Origin: Methanobacteriota archaeon | GTDB lineage: Archaea; Halobacteriota; Halobacteria; Halobacteriales; Halalkalicoccaceae | Assembly (NCBI GenBank): GCA_022561895.1 | Contig: JADFQH010000037.1 | Span: 1-14,503 of the forward strand | Length of the DNA: 14,503 nt | Direction of reading: 5' to 3' | In this document: positions 1 through 7,011 of the stretch, in pieces | How positions within the stretch are numbered: position 1 is the stretch's first letter | How the letters are laid out: every line of letters begins with the position of its first letter | Made by a program: the position numbers and the translations under genes | The notes under the pieces: generated by a model | What the model was told of the DNA's origin: nothing | What the model saw: only the letters and a program-made list of their open reading frames with translations | Databases searched by the model: none

Positions 1-517
1 GCGCCCCGATATCGACGAAAACGGTCGGCTGAAACGCGGTATCCGTCGTTGGCATCGCCCATTCGGTTGCAGAGGGCGTCTCGAACGAGAGAACCCGATC
101 GACCGGTGATCCTCCCTGTGGACGGGCCGCGGTCTTTACCGCCCGCGCGACCAGCTGGTGGTCGACGTTCAGATCGCCGTAATGATGCGTATAGATCACC
201 GTTGGCTCGATTTCTTCGATCACCGTCTCGATATCCCGAACCACGTTAATAAGTGGGTAGTCATCGAGCTGGTTGCCCCGATAATCGAGGATTGTTACTG
301 ACCCGACGCCTAGCACATCACCAGCAGCCTGTGCCTCCTCGCGCCGCTCTTTTTTTCGTTCCCGCGCGGCCGGTGTCTCGCTTTCGTGACGGGCCATCTC
401 GCCATCTCCCAGAAGCAAGACCGACACGTCGTCGCCGTCCATGGCGTGTTTCGCAAGCGTCCCACCGACGCCGAGCACCTCGTCATCCGGATGCGCTGCA
501 ACACAGAGCACTCTCAT
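1..517 (-). CDS. PIG-L (LmbE-like) family deacetylase, 3' end outside window
   Basis: The reading frame starts at the ATG at 517 and runs off the window edge after 172 codons; the family is usually about 220-270 residues. Near the N-terminus AHPDDE (residues 8-13) is the classical zinc motif, and GDLNVDH (114-120) supplies the second half of the site. By family analogy the zinc ligands are H9, D12 and H120, and D11 is the general base. Members remove acetyl groups from N-acetylglucosamine-containing substrates: GlcNAc-PI, mycothiol or bacillithiol precursors, or diacetylchitobiose in Thermococcales chitin breakdown. There is no signal peptide, so it should act in the cytoplasm. It lies 37 bp after the NodB-like deacetylase and is probably in the same operon. 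An AT-rich box at 551-558 could give it an extra internal promoter. Family is certain; the substrate is not shown by the sequence. Confidence 0.93.
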   Translation of the reverse strand, partial: MRVLCVAAHPDDEVLGVGGTLAKHAMDGDDVSVLLLGDGEMARHESETPAARERKKERREEAQAAGDVLGVGSVTILDYRGNQLDDYPLINVVRDIETVIEEIEPTVIYTHHYGDLNVDHQLVARAVKTAARPQGGSPVDRVLSFETPSATEWAMPTTDTAFQPTVFVDIGA

Positions 518-554
518 TGTTCTTGATCTATCGATACTCTTGTCTCTCTGTTAT

Positions 555-1484
555 TTAGTTTTTGTTGCCATTCTTCTTCGATTCTCCACGTCGACCTTCG
601 GACGTGATACTGCTCGGGTCCGTTTCGTCCGACGGCCGATACAGCCATCCATCCGCTACGCGTTCGAGTCGCCCACTTCGATACAGCGTCGAAAACTCGC
701 CGACCGTCGCATACAGGAGATCGTCGTGACCGATGATGTACTCCAGAAACGAGCGGAGCTGCTCGAAGCGTTCTTTGGTGTTGAACGTCCAGTAGTGCAG
801 CAGCTGGACGTACAGTCCACCGCTCCCGTAGCTATCGTCGAACCGCGCACGGAGGTCCCGCTCGTCGTGGAACTCGATGGTCTCCCAGTCCCGGACGAAC
901 CCGTGAGTCGTTGGAACGTGAAGCACGCCATCGGTTTCGAACACCCCCGTCTCGCCGAAATAACCCCTCGTAAACCAGTCCGATCCCGAAATAACGTCGA
1001 TCCCCGAATCCGAAAGCGCCCGGACGGTCGTCTCGTCGTAGGTCGCATACGGTGGGACGAACGTTCGCGGAGCACTCTCTAAGGATTCGGCGAGGATTCG
1101 CGTTCCCTCTGCGATACGGACGCGCTGTTCATCGTACGGGAGTCCGGCGAACTCGGTCGTCTGCCCGCCTCGGCCGAACCCACTCGCACGTGGTTCGTGT
1201 CGGTAGCCGTGCAGCGCGTATTCGACCAGCTCCGGGTGCTCGTTTCGACGCTGGCGAAGCTCCCGGCAGAACTCCGTTTCCTCGATCGATTCACCGTCCT
1301 GCGTCGGGATAACGGCGTCCGTGATCGGGATCTCGTGTTCGATGAACAGTTCGCTGACGGCGCGGCGCAGCTCGTCACGATGGCCGGGTTCGGGATCGTC
1401 GTTCCGGAAGATCACCACCGCCCGGTAGCGCTCCTCGGCGGCGTTTTCGTCCTCCTCTCGTGTGGTTCGTTCGGATTGGCTCAA
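555..1484 (-). CDS. NodB-like / DUF2334-type polysaccharide deacetylase family protein
   Basis: This 309-residue protein has the deformed-barrel deacetylase pattern. It shows a double Asp in FRNDDP (D29, D30), a histidine motif HGYRHE (H92, H96), a conserved FVPPYATYDETT segment (142-153), and LHYWTFN near the C-terminus (H230). In this superfamily the Asp and the two His bind the metal and the late His helps catalysis, so hydrolysis of an N- or O-acetyl group on a carbohydrate is the likely reaction. No signal peptide or membrane segment is visible, so it looks cytoplasmic. The start is uncertain: the longest form uses TTG at 1484, and a GTG just before the first strand (residues 23-24) is possible. 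The protein has no internal methionine. It sits 25 bp after the GH18 gene and 37 bp before the PIG-L gene, on the same strand. Confidence 0.85.
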   Translation of the reverse strand: MSQSERTTREEDENAAEERYRAVVIFRNDDPEPGHRDELRRAVSELFIEHEIPITDAVIPTQDGESIEETEFCRELRQRRNEHPELVEYALHGYRHEPRASGFGRGGQTTEFAGLPYDEQRVRIAEGTRILAESLESAPRTFVPPYATYDETTVRALSDSGIDVISGSDWFTRGYFGETGVFETDGVLHVPTTHGFVRDWETIEFHDERDLRARFDDSYGSGGLYVQLLHYWTFNTKERFEQLRSFLEYIIGHDDLLYATVGEFSTLYRSGRLERVADGWLYRPSDETDPSSITSEGRRGESKKNGNKN

Positions 1485-1509
1485 GACTGTCTCTCGTTTG
1501 TCGCCGCGG

Positions 1510-2691
1510 TCAGGCGTCCTCGGCGGCGTCGTTCATCGTATCGAGGAGCTCCTCGTTCGAATCGAAGCTCAGCTCCCAGCAGAACACGCCGCGATAGCCG
1601 CCCTCCCTGGCGTAGGTCGTTTTCGCCTCGACGTACTCGGGATCGGTCGCGCTGACCCAGTTTCGTTCGTCTTCGTCGTACAGATACGGCGCGCTCGCCC
1701 GATCGTCCCAGTGTCGTTCCCACGCCGAGTCGTCGATGCGGCGCGCGACCTCCTCGTAATCGAGCGTGGCTTCGTACTCCTCGAACGGCTGATCTAGACC
1801 ATCGTTGTAGGGCCCCGGATCGACGCCGGCAAAGCCCCGTCCGTAGAAAGCGTGGCCGATCATCATCTGTGAGCGCGCCATCCCGCCAGCTTCCCACGCT
1901 TCGACGGCTTCGTTTGCGGATGGGCTGCCGTACAGCGGGGCGTTGTGCGCCGTCGTCTCGCTACCCGGACCGGAGAGATCGTAAGCCATGACGTTGATCC
2001 AGTCCAGTGCGTCCGAGAGCGTCTCGATATCGAGCGGTTCAATATGACTGGATTCGGCCGGTGCGGAGTACGACAGGCTGTACTCGCGGTCGTCCGCCTC
2101 CATCGCGTTGTCAAGCTGGGTTCGACACTCCTCGACGAGGCTGATGACGTTCTCCACGTCCTCCTCGCGCTCCGTGTTCTGCTCGTGGCCGCTGCCGGTC
2201 GGAAACTCCCAGTCGATCTCGAACCCGTCGAACTCGTATGTGCGGAGTACGTCGATCGCGCTCGCCGCGAACCGCTCGCGGTTCTCCCGTGTGGCCGCCG
2301 CATCCGAAAAATGCTCGGAGCTGTTCCAGCCGCCGATCGCAAACCCCATATCAACGTGCTCTGCGGGCTCGCCCGTCCCTTTGAGCGCGCGAAACTCCTC
2401 CAGATTCGGCTCGTCGTTCTCGCTCGTAAAGACGACTTCGCCACTCGGCTCCGGTTCGAGGTTCGCGTAGTACATCGCATCCAGTTTCTCGAACGGCACG
2501 TCCTCGGGCAGATACTCGTCGTCGTACCGTCCCCAGCTCGGATACCAGCCCAGAACGGGGAACGTGTTCGAACGACCGCCGGAGAGACAGCCACTGACGC
2601 TCACTGCTCCCGCTACGGCGGCGCTCAACAGTCTGCGGCGGCCGATCTCGATCACATCGCGACACCCACTCATACGGTTCGAATCAGTCAT
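1510..2691 (-). CDS. GH18 chitinase-like Tat lipoprotein
   Basis: A 393-residue secreted glycoside hydrolase family 18 protein. The N-terminus has a twin-arginine motif (GRRRLLSA, residues 17-24), a hydrophobic stretch and a lipobox ending at Cys35, so it should be exported folded and lipid-anchored outside the cell. The TIM-barrel landmarks follow in order: GWYPSW (48-53), GFAIGGW (116-122), catalytic DGFEIDWE (155-162) with acid Glu162, MAYD (235-238), FYGRGF (282-287) and CWELSFD (371-377). The usual catalytic pattern is DxxDxDxE; here the second Asp is Glu158, which may weaken or alter activity. There is no separate chitin-binding or PKD domain. It follows the regulator by 39 bp without a convincing promoter, so co-transcription is likely. 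Expected activity is endo-hydrolysis of chitin or another beta-1,4-GlcNAc polymer; a non-chitin substrate remains possible. Confidence 0.9.
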   Translation of the reverse strand: MTDSNRMSGCRDVIEIGRRRLLSAAVAGAVSVSGCLSGGRSNTFPVLGWYPSWGRYDDEYLPEDVPFEKLDAMYYANLEPEPSGEVVFTSENDEPNLEEFRALKGTGEPAEHVDMGFAIGGWNSSEHFSDAAATRENRERFAASAIDVLRTYEFDGFEIDWEFPTGSGHEQNTEREEDVENVISLVEECRTQLDNAMEADDREYSLSYSAPAESSHIEPLDIETLSDALDWINVMAYDLSGPGSETTAHNAPLYGSPSANEAVEAWEAGGMARSQMMIGHAFYGRGFAGVDPGPYNDGLDQPFEEYEATLDYEEVARRIDDSAWERHWDDRASAPYLYDEDERNWVSATDPEYVEAKTTYAREGGYRGVFCWELSFDSNEELLDTMNDAAEDA

Positions 2692-2730
2692 GGCGTTTTT
2701 GGCCGCTCGTCTCCCCCCATACTCGCGACA

Positions 2731-3234
2731 TCAGTCGGTTGTTAGTAGCGCGCCCAGTCGGTCGATCAGCTGTTCGTCGAACTCGGCCTGTGCGGTCACT
2801 CGCTGCTCGGTGATGTCGATCGAAAGGGTTTCGAAGGGCAGCTCCGACAGCAGATAGGCGACCCGCGCTGCGTCGTCGGTGTGTTTCTCGACCTCGAAAC
2901 CGGTCTCTCCGAGTAGGATCTCGATATGCGAGAACGTCGCCCGATACACGGTGGTCTGTTTCGACCCGCCCAGGAACACGACTCGTTCCTCGAGCAGTCC
3001 GTGGTCGACGAGCGTGTTGATCCGACGGTAGATAGTCGTCTCCGACACCTCGCTACGTGCTATCAGCTCCTTTGCCGTTACGGCCCGCACCGCCGCCGCG
3101 CTCAGAATCGACCGTGCACACTCGTCGCCGAGCAGATCGAGCAGATCCTCCGAAGAACTGTTTCGATCGTCCCGCGCCATCGGTCCGGAGCTACGCACTC
3201 TCACACCCGGCTCGGGAACACTGTGTCGATCCAT
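2731..3234 (-). CDS. Winged-helix transcriptional regulator (ArsR-like fold)
   Basis: The protein is 167 residues from the ATG at 3234. A second ATG at 3180 would give 149 residues, starting MARDDRN. I think the shorter form is at least as likely, because the first 18 residues lack the acidic character of the rest and the conserved part begins at EDLLDLLGDE (29-38). The DNA-binding part is a winged helix: ARSILSAAA, the helix-turn-helix TAKELIARSEVSETTIYRR (53-71), then LVDHGLLEERVVF and a wing. This layout is common among haloarchaeal ArsR-type regulators that read a sensory C-terminal region; the ligand is unknown. It is the first gene of the cluster containing the chitinase-like protein and two deacetylases, with a 39-bp gap to the next gene. 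Control of that operon, including itself, is a reasonable inference. Confidence 0.8.
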   Translation of the reverse strand: MDRHSVPEPGVRVRSSGPMARDDRNSSSEDLLDLLGDECARSILSAAAVRAVTAKELIARSEVSETTIYRRINTLVDHGLLEERVVFLGGSKQTTVYRATFSHIEILLGETGFEVEKHTDDAARVAYLLSELPFETLSIDITEQRVTAQAEFDEQLIDRLGALLTTD

Positions 3235-3333
3235 TCAACCCCTTCGACACGATGGCACTGCATTGCGTCACTATCGGATACGCTCGACTGCGATCGAATT
3301 AGTTAGTCACCGATTTCGATCCGGATCGCACGC

Positions 3334-3350
3334 ACAATATTTATTCCAAT
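3334..3350 (-). promoter_or_regulatory. Possible TATA/BRE promoter for the regulator-chitinase operon
   Basis: Read on the minus strand this is an A/T-rich block, AATAAATATT, preceded by GGA-type purines as in an archaeal BRE. Transcription would start near 3310. That leaves a leader of about 75 bases before the ATG at 3234, or about 130 before the ATG at 3180, which is long for a haloarchaeon. A weaker A/T block at 3297-3307 could serve instead. Confidence 0.3.
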
Positions 3351-3361
3351 CGGATAGATCT

Positions 3362-3410
3362 GATCTCGACCGAGATCGCTCACTCAACATCCCATAAATA
3401 GTTGATGTTG
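3362..3410. repeat. Two small dyads around a TATA-like sequence
   Basis: Two perfect inverted repeats lie close together. Arms gatctcg and cgagatc are at 3362-3368 and 3371-3377 (spacer of 2). Arms caacatc and gatgttg are at 3385-3391 and 3404-3410 (spacer of 12). The second encloses a TATA-like ATAAATA at 3394-3400. They look like operators for a DNA-binding dimer but no convincing gene starts downstream on the plus strand. They lie 128-176 bases upstream of the regulator gene and could be its autoregulatory sites. Confidence 0.4.
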
Positions 3411-3633
3411 TTACTCAAGACAGTATCAACTACACGTTATCGTGACGAACAGTGGTGATTGTGGTGTATTCTGTGACTGTCGATCTCGTTCGAAAAAGAA
3501 CGGATATTTTATATCAATGATTCGTTTCATCCGGTTCTGGCGGAGCGATCCCGGAACGGTAGAGTCGGTGCGTGGTGTGTTCGTCTTCGTTTTGACGAAA
3601 GTGGGGCCGATCGGTTCAGGAAGGGTACTCGGT

Positions 3634-3883
3634 GTCGTTCACGAGAGCGGAGCTCTCGTGCGCGAACGAGAACGACAAGTAGTCGTTTTCGTCAACGTCA
3701 CCAGAACTGCTACGCAGTTCTGGTTGGCAGACGAGGAGGATCTACTGGTCCTCCTCGTCAACGTCACCGGATTACATCCGGCTGGCGGACGAGACGAGTC
3801 GTAGACTCGTCTTCGCCCACGTCACCAGAAGCCGCAGACTTCTGATTGGCAGACGAAAATGACTACTCGTTGTCGTTTTCGTC
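3634..3883. repeat. Tandem array of about eight sequence-diverse stem-loops behind dnaK
   Basis: Stems in order on the plus strand: 3640-3648/3652-3660 (9 bp), 3667-3676/3682-3691 (10 bp with one G-T), 3701-3710/3714-3723 (10 bp perfect), 3730-3740/3749-3759 (11 bp perfect), 3767-3772/3776-3781 (6 bp), 3792-3800/3804-3812 (9 bp), 3826-3831/3839-3844 (6 bp) and 3852-3863/3872-3883 (12 bp with one G-T). Stems of GACGA...TCGTC type alternate with stems of CCAG/CCGG type. The linkers are conserved: ACGTCA before and TTGGCA (or a close variant) after each CCAG/CCGG stem. Three loops are exactly TAC or GTA. Stem sequences differ between copies while pairing is kept. The last stem overlaps the final codons and stop of dnaK, so the array lies in the dnaK 3' untranslated region. 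Confidence 0.85.
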
Positions 3884-5788
3884 TACATCTTCGAAGTCCG
3901 CATCGACGTACTCGCCTTCCTGGCCGCCGCCAGCACCCGCCGCACCAGCACCGCCCGCACCGCCCATATCGCCCACGCCACCGGGACCCGCACCCCCACC
4001 GGCCGCGCCAGCGCCGCCGGGACCGCCGGCAGCACCTTCCTGTGCGCCCTGGTACATCTGCTTGCCGATCTCCTGAAGCGCCTTGCTCAGCTCTTCGGTC
4101 GCGGCCGTGATCTCCTCGGTTTCGGCCTCCTCGTCTTCGAGTACCTCCTCGACATCCTCGATCTCGGCTTCGATCTCCTCGATGAGTTCTTCGTCGATGT
4201 TCTCCTCGTTCTCTTCGAGGAGACTGCGAGCGCGCTGGACGGCGCTTTCGGCGTCGTTTCGCGCTTCGATACGCTCGCGGCGCTCCTGGTCTTCCTCCGC
4301 GTGCTGTTCGGCCTCGTCCTGCATGCGGTCGATCTCATCGTCCGAGAGACCCGCGCCGCCCTCGATCGTGATGTTCTCCTTGTTGCCCGAGCCCTGATCC
4401 TCCGCGCTCACGTTGACGATGCCGTTCTCGTCGATGTTGAACCCGACCTCGATCTGGGGGGTTCCGGCGGGCGCGGGCGGAATTCCCGAAAGCATGAACT
4501 CTCCCAACAACTCGTTGCCCTCGGCCATCTCGCGTTCGCCTTGGAACACTCTGACTTGGACCGAGGTCTGGCTGTCGGCGGCGGTGGTGAAGATCTTGCT
4601 TTCCTCCGTTGGGATCGTGGTGTTCTTCTCGATGAGGCGCTCGAACAGCCCGCCTTTGACCTCGATCCCGAGCGAGAGTGGCGTCACGTCGAGCAGGACG
4701 ATATCGTCGACCTCTCCCCCGAGGACACCGCCCTGAATCGCCGCGCCGAGGGCAACGGCCTCGTCGGGGTTGACGTTCTTTTTCGCGGACTGACCGATGA
4801 TCTCTTCGACCTTCCCCTGGACTTGGGGCATTCTGGTCGACCCGCCGACGAGAATTACCTCGTCGATCTCGTCGCTGTCGTAGCCCGCATCACTGAGTGC
4901 CTGCTCGGTCGGCGAAACCGTGCGATCGATCAGATCCTTGGTCAGCGATTCGAACCGTGCGCGACTCAGCGACGTTTCGAGATGCACTGGTCCGGAGCCT
5001 GTCGCCGTGATGAACGGCAGGTTGATGTCGGTCTCCTTTCTGCTGCTGAGTTCGATCTTGGCCTCCTCTGCGGCGTCCTTCAGGCGCTGGAGCGCTTGGC
5101 GGTCCTCGCGCAGGTCGATTCCGTGATCGTTTTCGAACTCTTCGGCGAGATGGTCGATGACGGCGTGATCCCAGTCATCCCCACCCAACTCGTTGTCGCC
5201 GTTCGTCGCCACCACTTCGTAGACCCCACCTCCAAGGTCGAGAATCGAGACGTCGAACGTTCCGCCACCGAGATCGTAGACCAGGACCGTCTGATCGGAG
5301 TCGTCGTCGAGTCCGTAGGCCATCGAGGCCGCAGTCGGTTCGTTGACGATGCGCTCGACCTCGAAGCCAGCGATCTCGCCGGCGTCCTTCGTCGCTTGGC
5401 GCTGTTTGTCGTTGAAGTACGCGGGGACGGTGATCACGGCTTTGGTAACTTCGTCGCCGAGATACTCCTCGGCGTCGCGTTTTGCCTTCTGAAGGATCAT
5501 CGCAGAGAGCTGCTCGGGGGTGTACTCCTCATCCTCGATGGAAACGGTATACTCCTCCTCGCCCATGTGACGTTTGATCGAGGCGATCGTCCGATCGGGG
5601 TTCTGGATCGCCTGATTTTTTGCGGGCTTTCCAACCAATCGTTCGCCGTCGTCGGTGAAGGCGACCACGGAGGGAGTCGTTCGGTCGCCCTCGCCGTTGA
5701 CGATGATCTCGGGGTCCCCACCTTCCATCACCGCAAACGCGCTGTTGGTGGTTCCGAGATCGATACCGAGAATCTTGTTACTCGCCAT
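3863..5788 (-). CDS. dnaK: Molecular chaperone DnaK (Hsp70)
   Basis: A full-length 641-residue Hsp70. All three family signatures are present: IDLGTTNSAFAV (residues 9-20), VYDLGGGTFDVSIL (170-183) and VILVGGSTRMPQ (311-322). The interdomain linker DVTPLSLGIE is at 367-376, followed by the substrate-binding beta domain and a highly charged helical lid (about 481-580). The C-terminus is a Gly/Ala-rich tail (about 584-628) and an acidic end. It binds exposed hydrophobic peptides in an ATP cycle with DnaJ, and nucleotide exchange is driven by GrpE, encoded 493 bp upstream on the same strand. Archaeal dnaK is generally held to be of bacterial origin; here it is fully adapted to high salt by its acidic surface. 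A TATA-like box at 5816-5822 gives a nearly leaderless start at the ATG at 5788. dnaJ, often next to dnaK, is absent from this window. Confidence 0.99.
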   Translation of the reverse strand: MASNKILGIDLGTTNSAFAVMEGGDPEIIVNGEGDRTTPSVVAFTDDGERLVGKPAKNQAIQNPDRTIASIKRHMGEEEYTVSIEDEEYTPEQLSAMILQKAKRDAEEYLGDEVTKAVITVPAYFNDKQRQATKDAGEIAGFEVERIVNEPTAASMAYGLDDDSDQTVLVYDLGGGTFDVSILDLGGGVYEVVATNGDNELGGDDWDHAVIDHLAEEFENDHGIDLREDRQALQRLKDAAEEAKIELSSRKETDINLPFITATGSGPVHLETSLSRARFESLTKDLIDRTVSPTEQALSDAGYDSDEIDEVILVGGSTRMPQVQGKVEEIIGQSAKKNVNPDEAVALGAAIQGGVLGGEVDDIVLLDVTPLSLGIEVKGGLFERLIEKNTTIPTEESKIFTTAADSQTSVQVRVFQGEREMAEGNELLGEFMLSGIPPAPAGTPQIEVGFNIDENGIVNVSAEDQGSGNKENITIEGGAGLSDDEIDRMQDEAEQHAEEDQERRERIEARNDAESAVQRARSLLEENEENIDEELIEEIEAEIEDVEEVLEDEEAETEEITAATEELSKALQEIGKQMYQGAQEGAAGGPGGAGAAGGGAGPGGVGDMGGAGGAGAAGAGGGQEGEYVDADFEDVDENDNE

Positions 5789-5815
5789 TGTTGGCGTAGA
5801 ATTGCGGTTTTGATC

Positions 5816-5822
5816 GTTTAAG
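5816..5822 (-). promoter_or_regulatory. TATA-like box of dnaK
   Basis: Minus-strand CTTAAAC is centred about 31 bases before the dnaK ATG, with a purine-rich AAGG upstream as a possible BRE. Transcription would begin about 5 bases before the start codon. This indicates dnaK has its own promoter and need not depend on grpE transcription. Confidence 0.5.
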
Positions 5823-6061
5823 CCTTGCTACCTCGCACGTATTCGCGAACCTCTCTCACCGTTGTGCCTGCATGCGATTTCCTCCGATACGTACCGTGAA
5901 ACAGGCGGGCGACCCGGAACCACAATTCCACTCGTCCGCGCTCGCCACACTCCGCCGAACTCTGACGGAGCATAGCGAGGTTTCGATATCTTTTCGGCGT
6001 AGTTCGTCCCTCTGGGCGCACCCAGCCGTGAACGCAGGGAAGCGACGAGGAGATCTTCTCG

Positions 6062-6257
6062 GTGTTCACAGCGTACGACGATCCCGGACTCGTCGTCGAG
6101 CAGATAGCCGAGGAACTACCGATCGAACGCGACGCCCTGAACGACCGCCTCGACGGCCTCTACGAACGGAGCCTCCTCGACAGCGAGGACGTTCTGCGAA
6201 CGTCGGGGCGAGGAGTGGCGGTTCGTCGGCGGCGAACGGACGGACCGCGTCCAATGA
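6062..6257 (+). pseudogene. Small winged-helix protein remnant with a frameshift
   Basis: From a GTG at 6062, preceded by GAGGAG 9 bases upstream, the frame encodes VFTAYDDPGLVVEQIAEELP and continues through ERDALNDRLDGLYERSLL. This matches the helix-turn-helix pattern of short haloarchaeal winged-helix modules. The frame as it stands ends at 6268 (68 residues), but after about residue 44 it turns Arg-rich and unlike a haloarchaeal protein. Skipping one base near 6194 restores a typical acidic ending, with CERRGEEWRFVGGERTDRVQ and a TGA at 6255-6257. The simplest reading is a gene broken by a single-base insertion or a two-base deletion. The frame is also closed upstream by an in-frame TGA near 6030, so the N-terminus may be lost as well. 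It is convergent with grpE. Confidence 0.5.
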
Positions 6258-6281
6258 ACGCAAAATAGAAGTCGAACTACA

Positions 6282-6989
6282 TCACTCGTCTTCCGTGCCC
6301 TCGCTCACGGTCACCTGCGCGGGGCGAAGCACTTTCTCACCCATCTCGTAGCCCGACGTGTACAGCTCGTCGATGGTTCCTTCGGGTCGATCGCTCTCGA
6401 CGCGCACCATCACCTCGTGGCGCTGCGGGTCGATCTCGGTACCGGGCTCGGGTTCGATCGTCGAAACGTCCTCTCCACCGAGGACGTAATCGAACTCTCG
6501 GAGGGTGGCTTCGACGCCCTCGCGGATCTCGGCGTCCTCGTCCTGTTCGGTCGCCCGAACGAGGTTGTCCCGAACGTCGAGTAGCCGGGTAACGAGATCC
6601 TCGGTCGCGGTCTCTCGCAGCCGCTGTTCTTCGCGTTCGCGCCGTTTCTTGTAGTTCTGAAAGTCCGCCTGTACCCGTTTGAGCTTCGCTTCGAGCTCTT
6701 CGATCCGCTCGTCTCGGCGTTCGAGTTCTGCGATCCGCTCATCGAGTTCGGTTTCGAGTTCTTCGATGCGGCGTTCTGACTCTCCCTCTGGAGCCTCGCT
6801 GTGGTTCTCATCCTCTCCGGGTTTCGCTTGCTCGGCCTCCCCGGTGACGTGCTCGGATTCGACCTCCGTGGTATCGTTCGCAGGCTCACCATCCCCGGTG
6901 TCCGCCCCCGTTGTTTCGTCTGGCCCGTCCGAATTCTCGACCTCCGTCCCCTCATCCGTTTCGACGGCTGACCCGTCCTCGTCGTTCAT
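6282..6989 (-). CDS. grpE: Nucleotide exchange factor GrpE
   Basis: A 235-residue GrpE with an unusually long acidic, low-complexity head (about residues 1-70, rich in Glu, Asp, Thr and Gly), typical of haloarchaeal members. A long coiled coil with repeated RRIEELE/RDERIEELE heptads (about 72-110) follows, then the conserved FQNYKKRREREEQRL segment (114-128). The C-terminal beta domain contains EPGTEIDPQRHEVM, DELYTSGYEMGEKVLRPAQV and a final VSEG motif. GrpE acts as a cytoplasmic dimer that opens the DnaK nucleotide cleft to release ADP. dnaK lies downstream on the same strand but 493 bp away, with its own promoter, so the two are neighbours rather than a tight operon. The ATG at 6989 is preceded by a TATA-like box at the distance expected for a leaderless mRNA. 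Confidence 0.98.
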   Translation of the reverse strand: MNDEDGSAVETDEGTEVENSDGPDETTGADTGDGEPANDTTEVESEHVTGEAEQAKPGEDENHSEAPEGESERRIEELETELDERIAELERRDERIEELEAKLKRVQADFQNYKKRREREEQRLRETATEDLVTRLLDVRDNLVRATEQDEDAEIREGVEATLREFDYVLGGEDVSTIEPEPGTEIDPQRHEVMVRVESDRPEGTIDELYTSGYEMGEKVLRPAQVTVSEGTEDE

Positions 6990-7011
6990 AATCGGTGTAT
7001 CGCCATCACCG

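Noticed and set aside
441..1082. 213-residue plus-strand open frame over the deacetylase genes
   Set aside because: It lies antisense to two genes with clear catalytic motifs on the minus strand and has no supporting feature of its own.
3442..3804. 120-residue plus-strand open frame from a GTG, covering much of the hairpin array
   Set aside because: Its composition is rich in Cys, Arg, Phe and Val and not acidic. The repeated NVT segments simply come from the DNA repeats, and no ribosome-binding site or domain is seen. The palindromes explain the sequence better.
3634..3883. Possible CRISPR array
   Set aside because: The repeated units are palindromes of varying sequence with short constant linkers. 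There are no identical repeats of about 30 bp with unique spacers, and no cas genes.
4301..5821. 506-residue open frame antisense to dnaK
   Set aside because: It mirrors the GC-rich third positions of dnaK and has no recognisable domain. This is the usual antisense artefact in high-GC haloarchaeal genes.
5941..5979. Nested short inverted repeat upstream of dnaK (5-bp arms at 5941/5975 and 5950/5966)
   Set aside because: The arms are only 5 bp with large loops and lie over 120 bases upstream of the TATA box. This is not distinguishable from chance in GC-rich DNA.
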